Source: Planobispora longispora (GTDB taxonomy: Bacteria; Actinomycetota; Actinomycetes; Streptosporangiales; Streptosporangiaceae). Taken from it: a stretch of 64,000 bases of DNA. A model generated the notes under the pieces. That model was not told the DNA's origin and made no database searches. It worked only from the letters and a program-made list of their open reading frames with translations. The position numbers and the translations under genes are program-made. Positions 7,445-16,465 of this stretch are shown here, one piece after another. Numbering within the stretch: position 1 is the first letter of the stretch; each line of letters opens with the position of its first letter. The DNA is taken from positions 124,001 through 188,000 of the forward strand of contig NZ_BOOH01000001.1 in NCBI RefSeq assembly GCF_016863135.1, written 5' to 3'.

Positions 7445-8911
7445 TCAGCGGTAGCGGAACGGGCGGGGGCCGGTGATGTCGTGGTCGTCGAGGTGGTCGA
7501 TGAGGTCGCCGTCGCCCAGGCCGTTCTCCCGCACCAGCCGGGGGCCCATGTCGCGGACCTGGTCGGCCATGTCCTCCCGGCCGATCGCGTCGAACGCGGC
7601 CCGCAGCTTGGCCAGGCCCCGGCCCATCTCCACGCTGGCCACGTGCGACAGCGTCGCCGGCAGCGCCCGCTGCAGGCTCATGATCGCCACGTCCCGGTCC
7701 CGGTCCTCCAGCTGGGGCAGGATCTCGGCCAGGGTGGACAGCGCCACGGCGCAGGTCTGGTGCTGCCGGGAGGAGGTGCTGACCACCACCAGGTCCACCA
7801 GGGCGGCCACGATCCGCCGTTGCAGGGCGTCGTCGTAGACCACCGGCAGCGGCCCGCCGTACGCCGCGGCGTCGGGCACCCCGGCGGCGGCGCAGCGGGC
7901 CGACAGGTCGCGCAGCGCCCCGACCGAGGCGAGCGCCACGTCGGGGTTCTGCCGGGTGGAGGTCGCCGCCCAGGCCACGTTTCCGAGCTGCTCGATGGCG
8001 TGGTCGGGATCGACGTCGGCGTTGCGGATCCGGTCGATCGTGACGCAGTCGAGCACGTCGTCGGCGACCGTACGGCGCTGCGCCTCGCTGCCGCCGCGGA
8101 TGCGGGCGACGATGTCGCCGTAGGCGAGCAGGTCCCCGATCCGCACCTGGAAGGCGACCTCGACGGCGTCCCCGGTGGGGGCCAGCAGCTTCTCCAGGCG
8201 CGCGGTGCTGATGTCGACCACGTAGCCGGTCGCCCGGGTGGTCACCGGGGTCGCCTCGCCGTCGAGGCGGGAGCGGACGTGGGAGCGCGCGAGCAGGGGG
8301 AGCTGGCGCAGCCGGGCCGCGAAGGCGAGGTCCTGGATCGAGCGCACCACGGAGGTGGGACGCATCTGGTCGATCATCAGGTAGCCCATGAACACCAGCA
8401 GGACCAGCGCCACGGCGGCCAGGATGAGCGCGAGCAGCGCCGCGATCCCGGTCCACTCGGGCCGCATGACGGCCATGACGAGGTAGGTGTAGGTGGCGCA
8501 GCCCGCGACGTAGCCGAAGTACGCCTGATTGGCCCTGCGCCGCAGGAACTGGTCGAACACGACGGGGGCGACGGTGGTCGCGGTGTGCGAGATCGCCACC
8601 AGCAGCGCCGACAGGGTGAGCGTGGTCACCGTCACCAGGCCGGTCGCGATGACCCGCAACATGCTGATCAGGTTGTCGTGCGGGAAGACGCGGAGGAAGA
8701 ATCCGCGGATCTCACCGGGCCAGTCCGGCGAGGAGGAGTCGAGGAGAACGGCTCCGGCGGCGAGCGCGACGGAGCCGAGGACCATCAGAAGAGGGGTGAA
8801 CAGGAACTCCGTCACCGACAGGCGCCACCGGACCCGGAGATCCTGACGGGCGGGGACATAACGCCGTAATCGCGATATCTCTGACACACAGATCGTTACC
8901 CGCGCCCCCAT
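7445..8911 (-). CDS. DUF2254 predicted membrane protein
   Basis: About 488 residues from the ATG at 8911; the frame is open to 8956 and no start has a clear ribosome site. Four hydrophobic segments occupy the first ~170 residues (FLFTPLLMVLG..., LISMLRVIATGLVTV..., AYFGYVAGCATYTYLVM, LLALILAAVALVLLVF), followed by a long soluble domain with GYVVDISTARLEKL, VGDLLAYGDIVARI and repeated helices, the arrangement of DUF2254 proteins. A sandwich barrel-like stretch (residues ~200-260) is part of the family. Found in many bacteria; no biochemical role is established, though a mechanosensitive-channel-like topology has been suggested by its shape. It stands alone transcriptionally. Confidence 0.8.
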   Translation of the reverse strand: MGARVTICVSEISRLRRYVPARQDLRVRWRLSVTEFLFTPLLMVLGSVALAAGAVLLDSSSPDWPGEIRGFFLRVFPHDNLISMLRVIATGLVTVTTLTLSALLVAISHTATTVAPVVFDQFLRRRANQAYFGYVAGCATYTYLVMAVMRPEWTGIAALLALILAAVALVLLVFMGYLMIDQMRPTSVVRSIQDLAFAARLRQLPLLARSHVRSRLDGEATPVTTRATGYVVDISTARLEKLLAPTGDAVEVAFQVRIGDLLAYGDIVARIRGGSEAQRRTVADDVLDCVTIDRIRNADVDPDHAIEQLGNVAWAATSTRQNPDVALASVGALRDLSARCAAAGVPDAAAYGGPLPVVYDDALQRRIVAALVDLVVVSTSSRQHQTCAVALSTLAEILPQLEDRDRDVAIMSLQRALPATLSHVASVEMGRGLAKLRAAFDAIGREDMADQVRDMGPRLVRENGLGDGDLIDHLDDHDITGPRPFRYR

Positions 8912-9107
8912 CCGGCAAACAGCGGCCGGAGCGCCCCACGGAGGCGACGCCGGCACTCCGGCCCCGCCTCCGGGCGGTCGGAACCCGGGGAACAGCGCGG
9001 TGTCCTGCGACGGCCCCTCCGGCTCCGGCCCTCCGGTCAGCCCGCGGCTCTCCAGGTCGGCTTGACCGCCATCATCTGGGCGGTTTCGGCGGGATCCCGG
9101 TCGACTG

Positions 9108-9493
9108 ATTCGCGATGATACGGCTGCGCAGGCCGAGCTCGCGGATGACGGTCAGCGCCGACTCGATCTGCGGAGCCGTCCACTCGGAGACACCGAGATA
9201 GAGCACCTTGCCCTGGCGGACCAGATCGTCGAAGGCGATCAGGGCCTCTTCCAGGAGCGTCGTCTCATCGAAGCGGTGCGCCTGGTAGAGGTCGATGCAG
9301 TCGGTACGCGGACGGCGCAGGGACGCCTCGCAGGACTCCATGATGTGCTTACGGCTCAGACCGCGGTCGTTCGGGCCGTCCGTATGCACGCCACGGCCTG
9401 TTCCCGGTCCACCAGCTCGCCATGGGTGAGCCAGTTCCCATAGGTGACCTCACTGATCATCAGGCCGCTGCGCCCGAGGTTGCGGTATTCCAT
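9108..9493 (-). pseudogene. Aldo/keto reductase remnant (internal deletion, frameshift, truncated)
   Basis: The start is intact: ATG 9493 reads MEYRNLGRSGLMISEVTYGN, the classic Kv-beta-type aldo/keto reductase N-terminus, through REQAVACIRT at about 9385. The reading then continues in another frame (9389 on) with NDRGLSRKHIMESCEASLRR and IDLYQAHRFDETT...VRQGKVLYLGVSEWTAPQI. Roughly 40-50 family residues, including the catalytic Asp/Tyr region (FDTADVY), are missing between the two parts. Homology stops after the N of IIANQ, so the C-terminal half is also lost. This is a decayed gene, not a functional enzyme. Confidence 0.8.
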
Positions 9494-9641
9494 CGGCGAC
9501 GGGATCCGGCGTCCTCCGTTTGGGACGCGATTTCCCGATTCCCCCTTTCGCGTTAATGATCACAGTATTCGCTTCAGACCGGTTTCATCCGGTTTTCGAC
9601 GGGCAGCCGCACAAGACCGCAACCCACCGAAAGGAGCGAGA

Positions 9642-10058
9642 ATGCCGACCGCACGGGACATCATGACGTCGAACGCGGAGTGCGTTAACGCCGACGAGAC
9701 GGTTCTCGACGCCGCCAGGAAGATGGCGCGCCTGGGGGTGGGCTCCCTGCCCATCTGCGGCACGGACGACCGGCTGAAGGGCATGCTGACCGACCGCGAC
9801 ATCGTCGTGAAGGTCCTCGCCCAGGGCAAGGATCCCGGCACCTGCCTGGCCGGCGAGCTGGCCCAGGGCGAGGCCGTGACCATCGGCGCCGACGACGACG
9901 CCGCGGAGATCCTCCGGACGATGGCCTCGCACAAGGTGCGCAGGCTCCCGGTGATCGACGGCCACAAGCTGGTCGGGATCGTGGCCCTGGCCGACGTGGC
10001 CCGGGCGCTGCCCGACCGGCCCGTCGGGGACCTGCTCGACGCGCTCAGCACGGACTGA
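9642..10058 (+). CDS. Tandem CBS-domain protein
   Basis: Product of 138 residues with AAGGAG 6-11 nt before the ATG. Two CBS motifs form one Bateman module: residues ~8-60 (DIMTSNAECVNADETV...VGSLPICG...GMLTDRDIVVKV) and ~75-130 (EAVTIGADDDAAEILRTMASHKVRRLPVID...LVGIVALADVARAL). Such stand-alone pairs bind adenosine nucleotides and often belong to dormancy or stress regulons in actinobacteria. No partner domain is fused. The upstream 150 bp is relatively AT-rich and holds its promoter; an antisense aldo/keto reductase remnant lies next to it. It ends at a perfect-stem terminator. Confidence 0.88.
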   Translation: MPTARDIMTSNAECVNADETVLDAARKMARLGVGSLPICGTDDRLKGMLTDRDIVVKVLAQGKDPGTCLAGELAQGEAVTIGADDDAAEILRTMASHKVRRLPVIDGHKLVGIVALADVARALPDRPVGDLLDALSTD

Positions 10059-10110
10059 CGTCCGCCGGACGCCCGTCCCCCGAGACCGGGCCGTCCGGAT
10101 CGTCGAGGCG

Positions 10111-10140
10111 AGGGCCGCCCTTCCCGGGAAGGGCGGCCCT
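10111..10140. terminator. Perfect 15-bp palindromic terminator
   Basis: An uninterrupted palindrome whose left half is AGGGCCGCCCTTCCC and whose right half is its exact complement. It lies between the convergent CBS gene and the sugar permease operon and probably stops both. Confidence 0.8.
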
Positions 10141-10214
10141 CACGGCTTTCCGGTCCCCTGATCTCCTGCTCTCCTGGCCTCCTGGCTTCTTCTCCGGCCC
10201 GCCGTACGGGGCCC

Positions 10215-11129
10215 CTACCCGCGGCGGCCGGTGGTGGCGATGCCCTGGACGAAGTAGCGCTGCCCGAGGAAGAAGATGACGATCAGCGGGAGGGTGGTGA
10301 CGACGCTCGCCGCCAGGACGATCTCCCACTTGGGATCGCCGCCCTGGTAGAACTGGTCGACGACCGCCTTCAGCCCCCGGGGCAGCGTGTAGAGCGCCGG
10401 GTCCTGCAGATAAATCAGCGGCTTCATCAGGTCGAACCAGCTGGCCTTGAGCTCGAAGATGAAGGCGATGATCAGCGCGGGGCGCGACAGCGGCAGCGCG
10501 ATCCGCCGGAACAGGTCGAGGTACGACGCGCCGTCGACGCGGGCGGCCTCGAAGACGTAGCGGGGCACGCCGAGCAGGAACTGCCGGAGCAGGAAGATGT
10601 AGAACGCCGAGCCGAACAGGTTGCCCGCCCAGAGCGGCACCTGGGTGCCGGTCAGCCCCGCCGCGTTCCAGATCAGGAAGGTCGGCACCAGGGTGACCGC
10701 GGCGGGCAGCATCATCGTGGCCAGCACGCTGCCGAAGATCAGGTTCCGGCCGGGGAAACGGAAGTAGGCGAACCCGAAGGCCACGAACGCGCTGGACAGG
10801 GTGACCGCCAGCGCCGCCGCGACACCGACGATCACCGTGTTGACCAGCCAGGCCAGCATGGGCGCCGCATCCCAGACCGCCGCGTAGTTCTCCGGCCGGA
10901 ACGGGACCGGCCAGGGGAGGAACGGGTCGGTGAACGTCCGGTCGCGGGGCTTGAGCGAGGCGACGACGAGCCAGACGAACGGGTACAGGAAGACCACCGA
11001 CGCGGCGGCCAGGACGGTGAGGAAGAAGACCCTCTTGGTGCCCCGGCCAGCCGGGTCGGCCGGCGGGGCCGTCCCGGTCCGGGCGGGGGCGACCTGGACG
11101 GTGGCCTGGATCGGTTCCGCCGCCGTCAT
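10215..11129 (-). CDS. Sugar ABC transporter permease 1b (MalG type)
   Basis: Product of 304 residues. After a 30-residue polar N-terminus there are six hydrophobic segments, starting with VFFLTVLAAASVVFLYPFVW. The EAA loop EAARVDGAS...FRRIALP, which docks on the ATPase, is near residue 205. This is the CUT1 family inner permease of a binding-protein-dependent sugar importer. The ATG shares one base with the stop of the partner permease (TGATG). No ATPase gene is in the operon. The substrate cannot be told from sequence; no glycosidase gene is adjacent, unlike the two maltose-type systems further on. Confidence 0.92.
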   Translation of the reverse strand: MTAAEPIQATVQVAPARTGTAPPADPAGRGTKRVFFLTVLAAASVVFLYPFVWLVVASLKPRDRTFTDPFLPWPVPFRPENYAAVWDAAPMLAWLVNTVIVGVAAALAVTLSSAFVAFGFAYFRFPGRNLIFGSVLATMMLPAAVTLVPTFLIWNAAGLTGTQVPLWAGNLFGSAFYIFLLRQFLLGVPRYVFEAARVDGASYLDLFRRIALPLSRPALIIAFIFELKASWFDLMKPLIYLQDPALYTLPRGLKAVVDQFYQGGDPKWEIVLAASVVTTLPLIVIFFLGQRYFVQGIATTGRRG

Positions 11130-12037
11130 CAGGCACGCTCCTCGGCCTCGTAGTAGACCAGCCGGTTGCCCACCTTCACCTGGACCAGCGTGATGGCCGC
11201 GATCACCAGGAACAGCCCCCACGCCAGCGCCGACGCGTACCCCATGTTCAGGAACTGGAAGGCCTGCTGGAAGAGGTACACGACGTAGAAGAGCGCGGCG
11301 TCGCCGTACGACTGCTGGGCCGTCTGGTTGCCGAAGAACATCGTGTAGACCTGGTCGAACATCTGCAGCGAGGTGATCGTGTTGATGATCACCACGAAGA
11401 AGAGCGCCGAGCTGATCATCGGCAGGGTCACCGCGCGGAAGCGCTGCCAGGTCCCGGCCCCGTCGATCATCGCGGCCTCGCTCAGCTCCCGGGGGACGTT
11501 CCGCAGGGCCGCGAACAGGATGATCGTGGTGGAGCCCAGGTTCCACAGCGACATCACCACGATGCCGGGCAGCACCCAGTCGGGGTCGGTGGTCCACTGC
11601 GGTCCCTCGATCCCGAACAGTCCGAGGAACTGGTTGACCATCCCCGCCTGCCCGTTGAGCAGGAAGAGGAAGAGCACGCCGACGGCGACGTACGGGGTCA
11701 TGGACGGCAGGTAGAAGATCGTCCGGAACGCCCCGGCGGCGCGGCCGGTGATCCGGTTCAGCACCAGGGCCAGGGCGAGCGCCAGGGCGATGGCCAGCGG
11801 CACGTGCAGGAGCGTGTAGAAGACGGTGTTGCCGATCGCCCGGGCGACCTTGGGGTCCTCCGCCATCCGCGCGTAGTTGGCCGTCCCGGCGAACTCCGGC
11901 GAGCCGATCAGGTCGTATTCGGTGAACGACAGCACCAGGCTGGCGACCATCGGCCCGGCCTGGAAGATCACCAGGCCGATCAGCCACGGCAGCAGGAAGA
12001 CGTACGCCCAGCGGGTCTCCGGCCGCAGACGCCTCAC
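11129..12037 (-). CDS. Sugar ABC transporter permease 1a (MalF type)
   Basis: Product of 302 residues beginning GTG (MRRLRPETRWAYVFLLPW). Six membrane segments and the EAA motif EAAMIDGAGTW...FRAVTLP place it in the CUT1 permease family. It lacks the large extracytoplasmic loop present in the permease at 61573. It pairs with the MalG-type subunit, whose start overlaps its stop, and follows the solute-binding lipoprotein by 58 bp. ATP hydrolysis must come from an ATPase encoded elsewhere, most simply the one at 34578. Confidence 0.92.
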   Translation of the reverse strand: MRRLRPETRWAYVFLLPWLIGLVIFQAGPMVASLVLSFTEYDLIGSPEFAGTANYARMAEDPKVARAIGNTVFYTLLHVPLAIALALALALVLNRITGRAAGAFRTIFYLPSMTPYVAVGVLFLFLLNGQAGMVNQFLGLFGIEGPQWTTDPDWVLPGIVVMSLWNLGSTTIILFAALRNVPRELSEAAMIDGAGTWQRFRAVTLPMISSALFFVVIINTITSLQMFDQVYTMFFGNQTAQQSYGDAALFYVVYLFQQAFQFLNMGYASALAWGLFLVIAAITLVQVKVGNRLVYYEAEERA

Positions 12038-12095
12038 CGGGTCCCCCCGGCCGCCGTCCCCGTCCCCTCTCCGGCGCCGCCGTACGGCCGGCTGC

Positions 12096-13466
12096 TCACG
12101 AGGTCGCCTCGTCGATGGCCTTCTGCGCCTCGGTCTGCGCCCGCCCGAGGGAGTCGGCGGTCTTCTGGTCGCCCTGCAGCACCCGGATCGCCGCGTCCTC
12201 CCAGGCCTTCTTGAACTCGGTCGCCGCCGCCGACTGCGGCACCACGAACCCGGCCTGCTGGACCGAGCGGATCACCTTGACCGCGTCGTCGAACGCCTTC
12301 TTCCCGCTCGGCTTCACGATCTCGGAGAAGATCACCTCGTCGGCCTTGGCGTTGCCGGTGTAGGTGCCCGTGTAGGCCTTGCCCTCCTGGGCGCGCTTGT
12401 CGGCGCGGGCACGGGCCGCCGCGATCCAGGTGTCCGCCGCGGTCATGGTCTTGATCCACGTGCACGCGGCGTCGGGGTTCTTGGCCCCCTTGGGGACCAC
12501 CCACGCGTTGCCGCCCACGTTGTTGACCGGGTTGCCCTGGCGGTCCTTGAACGGCAGCACGGTGATGGCGACGTCCGGCGTGGTCCCGGCCATCGCGGTG
12601 ACCACGAACTGCTCGGTCAGCATCGCGCCGATCTGGTCCTTGACGAACGGGTTGCCCTCACCGAAGTAGTCGAAGGTGTCGGTGAACGCCTTGAGCTTCG
12701 TCCAGCCGCCCTGGGCCTCGACGAGCCCGTTCGCGTAGTCCAGCGCCTCGGCGACCTTCGGGTCGTTCAGGTGCGAGGTGCGGCCGTCGGCGCTGAGGAT
12801 GTCGGCGCCGTTGGCCTTGGCCCACAGCGGGAGGAACTCCGGCAGCTTCGGGTAGAAGCCGAACCGCTCGATCTTGCCGCCCTCGGTCCGCGTCATCTTC
12901 TCGGCCAGCTCCGCCAGCCGGTTCCAGTCGGAGGTGTCGATGTCCGCCGGATCGACCCCGGCGTCCTCGGCGGCCTTGTCGTTCACCACCAGGACGATCG
13001 AGTTGTAGAACTCCGGGACGCCGTACCACTTGCCGTCGTACTTCACCTGCTGCTGGGCGGCCGGGTAGAAGTCCCCGGTCGGGACGTTCTGCTCGCTGAG
13101 GCAGCCGTCCAGCGGCTGGATCGCGCCGCGCGCCGCGTAGCTGCCGATCCGGTCGCGGCTGAGGTAGACGACGTCCGGCGGGTTGCCGGCGGCGACCGCC
13201 GACAGGAACGCCTGCTCGTCGAACTGGCCCTCGTTGATCTGGAGGGCGACACCGGGGTTGGCCTTCTTGAAGGCGTCGACGCGGACCTTGGCGATCTCGT
13301 CGGGGAGCCCGAAGCCCATCGTGGTCAGCGAGGCCGCGCCGCCGGTTCTCTCACCGCCCTGGTCTCCTCCGGATCCCACCCCGCCGCACGCGGCCAGGGT
13401 GGCGACCAGGACGGTGGCCAGGGCCGACGCCGCGGCGCGAGCTGGGTTCACCGGACTGTGGGGCAT
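12096..13466 (-). CDS. Sugar-binding lipoprotein of ABC transporter 1
   Basis: Product of 456 residues, cluster B/F-type extracellular solute-binding protein. Signal peptide MPHSPVNPAR plus hydrophobic core ends at lipobox LAAC (C27), so it is anchored outside the membrane. Motifs include AFLSAVAAGNPPDVVYLSRD, WYGVPEFYNS and GGNAWVVPKGAKNPDAACTWIKTM, typical of CUT1 binding proteins. The frame is open to 13649, but the ATG at 13466 has a GGAGG 6 nt upstream and starts a proper signal peptide. It is first in the operon. A near-palindrome GAGAACCGCTTCTC lies 165 bp upstream and may be its operator. Substrate unknown. Confidence 0.9.
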   Translation of the reverse strand: MPHSPVNPARAAASALATVLVATLAACGGVGSGGDQGGERTGGAASLTTMGFGLPDEIAKVRVDAFKKANPGVALQINEGQFDEQAFLSAVAAGNPPDVVYLSRDRIGSYAARGAIQPLDGCLSEQNVPTGDFYPAAQQQVKYDGKWYGVPEFYNSIVLVVNDKAAEDAGVDPADIDTSDWNRLAELAEKMTRTEGGKIERFGFYPKLPEFLPLWAKANGADILSADGRTSHLNDPKVAEALDYANGLVEAQGGWTKLKAFTDTFDYFGEGNPFVKDQIGAMLTEQFVVTAMAGTTPDVAITVLPFKDRQGNPVNNVGGNAWVVPKGAKNPDAACTWIKTMTAADTWIAAARARADKRAQEGKAYTGTYTGNAKADEVIFSEIVKPSGKKAFDDAVKVIRSVQQAGFVVPQSAAATEFKKAWEDAAIRVLQGDQKTADSLGRAQTEAQKAIDEATS

Positions 13467-13777
13467 GGGGGCCTCCTCGCGAGTCATCCGTCCCAGCCCG
13501 GCGGGAGCCCGGTCCCGGCGGCGGGCCCGTCGCGGGGAGGGCGCGCTCGCCGGGCAGCCGTTCCCCGGCCGGGCGGTCGTGCTGGGAGAAGCGACTGCCC
13601 GGCGAGGCCCGGTTGAATCAACGTTTTCCGGAGAACCGCTTCTCGTCAAGGCCAGTGAACCCTGCCGTCAACAGGGGCGGTCCGTCTCCGGGCGTCGTAC
13701 CCGCCCTGTCCCCCGGCAGAACGGCGGCGCCCGCGCGGGGACCGGCCCGCGCGGGCGCCGTACGCGTACGCCGTCTC
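13467..13777. promoter_or_regulatory. Promoter region of ABC transporter 1, with catalase terminator
   Basis: This 311-bp gap has no convincing gene. Nearest the transporter is GGAGG before the ATG. At 13631-13644 lies GAGAACCGCTTCTC, with 5-bp perfect arms GAGAA/TTCTC around CCGC; it differs by one base from the perfect palindrome at 3948-3961. It is preceded by an AT-richer stretch (13615-13630) that could hold promoter elements. The catalase-proximal end is occupied by a strong hairpin (13725-13760). Confidence 0.5.
13725..13760 (-). terminator. Terminator of the catalase gene
   Basis: A perfect 15-bp stem (arms 13725-13739 and 13746-13760, built from CGGCGCCCGCGCGGG) with a 6-nt loop. 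It lies 18 bp beyond the catalase stop. Confidence 0.8.
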
Positions 13778-15433
13778 CTACGCCATGACGGCGCGCTCGT
13801 TCGGCACGCAGTGGGTCATCTCCAGGCCGGTGACGTCACGCGGCCCGTTCTTGCCCAGCCGGGACAGGCGGTCGCGGTCCTCGTCGGTGAGGTCCTGGCT
13901 GGCCAGCGGCTCCAGGTGGGCGACGTCCTCGGGGGCGATGCCGAGCCCCTCCCCCACGCGCAGCCCGAGCTCGTCCTCGACGAGCAGGAAGTGCCAGACC
14001 ATGCGCTCCTGGATGGGCCGGTCGCACTGCGACAGCAGCGTGACGAAGTTGAGCACGAGGTCGTCGCGCTCCCACTGCTCCATCAGCCGGAAGCGCTGCC
14101 CGGCCTGCTTGTAGTCGTTGGTGCGGGGGATGCGCTTGCGGGTGAGCCGCCCGCTGATCATCGGTCCCTGCTCGTCGTGCGTGGGGTACTGCGCCTCGCG
14201 CAGGCCGCCGGTGATCGACGGCTCGTAGTTGACGTGCGGGTTCTCCCCCGCGCCGTCCACGAGGTAGGTCATCTGGCCGTCGCGCTGGTTGGTCCGCACG
14301 TCGGCGTTCTTGGCCTGGTTGACCGGGAGCTGGAGGTAGTTGGGACCGACCCGGTAGCGCTGGGTGTCGCTGTAGGAGAAGGTCCGGCCGACCAGCATCT
14401 TGTCGTCGGAGAAGTCGAGCCCGTCGACCAGGACGCCGGTGCCGAAGGAGATCTGCTCGTTCTCCGCGAAGTTGTTCTCGACGTTGCGGTTGAGCACCAG
14501 CGTCCCGACCTTCCGGGCGGGGAACTCGTTCTCGGGCCAGACCTTGGTGTCGTCCAGCGGATCGAAGTCCAGCTCGGGGTGCTCCTCGTCGGTCATGATC
14601 TGGACCAGCAGATCCCACTCGGGGTAGTCGCCCCGGTCGATGGCGTCGCGCAGGTCCTTGGTGGCGTGCCCGAGTTCGCCGGCCTGTACGGCCGCCGCGT
14701 CCGCCGCCGTCATGCTCCGCACGCCCTGCTTGGGCATCCAGTGGTACTTCACCAGGTGGGTCTCGCCCCGGTCGTTGACCCACTTGTAGGTGTTGACGCC
14801 GAAGCCCTGCTGGTGCCGGTAGTCGGCGGGGATGCCGCGCGGGCTGAACAGGTTGACCAGCATGTGCATGGCCTCGGGCGTCTGCGACATGAAGTCGAAG
14901 ATCCGGTTGGGCTCCTGGCGGAACGTCACCGGGTCCGGCTTGAGGGCGTGGATGACGTCGGGGAACTTGATGGCGTCCCGGATGAAGAAGACGGCCAGGT
15001 TGTTGCCCACGAGGTCCCAGTTGCCGTCCTCGGTGTAGAACTTCACCGCGAACCCGCGCGGGTCGCGCGCGGCCTCGGAGGAGTCCCGGCCGCCGATCAC
15101 GGTGGAGAAGCGCAGGGCCACGTCGGTGCGCTTGCCCGCCTCCTGGAACAGCTTGGCCCGGGTGTAGCGGGCGATCGGCTCGTCGCCGAGGAAGCCGGTG
15201 GCCTCGAAGTAGCCGTAGGCGGTCGCGCCCCGGGCGTGCACCACCCGCTCGGGGATGCGTTCGCGGTCGAAGTGGCTGATCTTCTCGAGGAACTGGTAGT
15301 TCTCCAGCGTGGCGGGCCCCCGGGAGCCCACCGTGCGCTGGTTCTGGTTGTCGTAGACCGGGTGGCCCTGCCGGTTGGTCAGCACCGGGCGCTCATCGCC
15401 CGGACCCGGACCCATGCTCGACACGTCCGTCAT
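13778..15433 (-). CDS. Monofunctional haem catalase
   Basis: Product of 551 residues, decomposing hydrogen peroxide in the cytoplasm. The distal site has H66 (VVHARG) and N144 (LVGNN), and the haem-ligating tyrosine is Y354 in [37 protein letters not shown] and [11 protein letters not shown] are also intact. The length fits the small-subunit clade (no C-terminal flavodoxin-like domain of ~750-residue KatE). GGAGGGAGA precedes the ATG. It is a single-gene unit closed by the 13725-13760 hairpin; no fur- or oxyR-type regulator lies next to it. The upstream 190 bp, toward the ChaB gene, holds its promoter and an AT-rich patch at 15500-15525. Confidence 0.95.
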   Translation of the reverse strand: MTDVSSMGPGPGDERPVLTNRQGHPVYDNQNQRTVGSRGPATLENYQFLEKISHFDRERIPERVVHARGATAYGYFEATGFLGDEPIARYTRAKLFQEAGKRTDVALRFSTVIGGRDSSEAARDPRGFAVKFYTEDGNWDLVGNNLAVFFIRDAIKFPDVIHALKPDPVTFRQEPNRIFDFMSQTPEAMHMLVNLFSPRGIPADYRHQQGFGVNTYKWVNDRGETHLVKYHWMPKQGVRSMTAADAAAVQAGELGHATKDLRDAIDRGDYPEWDLLVQIMTDEEHPELDFDPLDDTKVWPENEFPARKVGTLVLNRNVENNFAENEQISFGTGVLVDGLDFSDDKMLVGRTFSYSDTQRYRVGPNYLQLPVNQAKNADVRTNQRDGQMTYLVDGAGENPHVNYEPSITGGLREAQYPTHDEQGPMISGRLTRKRIPRTNDYKQAGQRFRLMEQWERDDLVLNFVTLLSQCDRPIQERMVWHFLLVEDELGLRVGEGLGIAPEDVAHLEPLASQDLTDEDRDRLSRLGKNGPRDVTGLEMTHCVPNERAVMA

Positions 15434-15623
15434 GGTGACGTCTCCCTCCGTGCGCGCTAGCTTCCGGCCTTCCTTTCCGATGGCACACCGCTTATAGCTC
15501 AGGGAGAAAGAATTTTCATCAAAACGGACAGCCCTCCGGTCGTCGCGGCCCGCCGCCGGGAGCGCGGCGCCACCCGCGGGATCGGCGGCCCCGGGGACGG
15601 GTGGCCGATCGGGCCGGCCCCGG

Positions 15624-16031
15624 TCAGCGGGCCTCGGCCGTGGCCTTCCGGTTGGCCTTCTTGATCGCCTCGACGAGCTGGGGCTTGCTCATGGTTGAGC
15701 GCCCCTTGACGTCCAGGCGCCGCGCCAGGTCGTACAGGTGCTCCTTGGAGGCGTTGGCGTCCACGCCCTCGGCGGTCCTGCCCGCCTTCGGCGTGCTCTT
15801 CTTCGCCTGGGCGTCCGAAGGGCCCTTGCCGCCCTTCTTGGGCTCCCAGTGGTCGCCCACCTTCTCGAAGGAGTGCTTCAGCGCGGCGAAGGCCGTACGG
15901 TGGGCCCGCTCGCCCTCCCCGTAGGTCTCCACGGCGGAGTCGTGCGCCTTGATCCACGTCTCCTGCGCCTTCTTCGGGGATCGGCGCAGGGTCGACGGCA
16001 GCTCTTCACGTGCCGGCATCTCGAAACTCAC
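15624..16031 (-). CDS. ChaB-like protein with C-terminal SAP/Rho-N-type domain
   Basis: Product of 135 residues. The N-terminal ~60 residues match Cha[29 protein letters not shown]...[23 protein letters not shown], the small basic protein first met next to the Ca/H antiporter ChaA. A flexible Lys/Gly/Ser linker leads to residues ~95-131 ([35 protein letters not shown]), a helix-extended-helix of the Rho N-terminal/SAP kind that can bind nucleic acid. The fusion suggests a DNA- or RNA-associated role rather than cation transport (inference). GTG start preceded by AAGGAG. No chaA gene is nearby. Confidence 0.82.
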   Translation of the reverse strand: MSFEMPAREELPSTLRRSPKKAQETWIKAHDSAVETYGEGERAHRTAFAALKHSFEKVGDHWEPKKGGKGPSDAQAKKSTPKAGRTAEGVDANASKEHLYDLARRLDVKGRSTMSKPQLVEAIKKANRKATAEAR

Positions 16032-16144
16032 CTCTTCTCCTTCTCTGATCGCCGGAGCCCCCTGCCCGATCGTCCCCGGATCATGCGGCGTGCATGGGAG
16101 GGGCCCGGGCGGGTACGGGAGGCCTGATGCTGAGGAGGGGAAAC

Positions 16145-16417
16145 ATGACGTACGAACCGCAACAGCCGGAGCAGCTGTCGAAGACCGGCAAGCCGATGGT
16201 CCCGGCGACGCCCCGTGACGTGGCGCACATCCGCATCGGCTCCTTCGCCCTGCTCGCCGCGCTCGCCATCGGCGGTCTCGCCTTCGCCGGCGGCCTCGTC
16301 TGGCTGAGCGTCGTGATGGTGGTGCTCGCGCTGGTGGCGGCCGTCGACATCGCGGTGGCCATCCGCCGCCAGAACCAGAGCCGCAGGACGCGCGGAGGCA
16401 TGACGGAAGCGGGCTGA
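16145..16417 (+). CDS. Small two-helix membrane protein
   Basis: Product of 90 residues. A polar, proline-rich N-terminus (MTYEPQQPEQLSKTGKPMVP) is followed by two adjacent hydrophobic segments (about 31-48 and 52-70) and a basic tail (IRRQNQSRRTRGG), so both ends should face the cytoplasm. GAGGAGGGG sits 5-13 nt before the ATG. The family is common next to stress genes in actinobacteria but has no assigned function. It ends just before the hairpin at 16430-16453 and converges on the ROK regulator. Confidence 0.65.
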   Translation: MTYEPQQPEQLSKTGKPMVPATPRDVAHIRIGSFALLAALAIGGLAFAGGLVWLSVVMVVLALVAAVDIAVAIRRQNQSRRTRGGMTEAG

Positions 16418-16429
16418 GAGGCCCTGCGG

Positions 16430-16453
16430 CGGGCCGTGGGGGAGCACGGCCCG
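16430..16453. terminator. Hairpin between convergent genes
   Basis: A perfect 9-bp stem, CGGGCCGTG and CACGGCCCG, with a 6-nt G-rich loop, between the small membrane protein and the ROK regulator gene, 13 bp from each stop. Confidence 0.7.
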
Positions 16454-16465
16454 TACCGGGGCCGG

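Noticed and set aside
9444-9641. Upstream extension of the CBS gene
   Set aside because: The added residues have no family match and lie antisense to the aldo/keto reductase remnant; AAGGAG points to the ATG at 9642.
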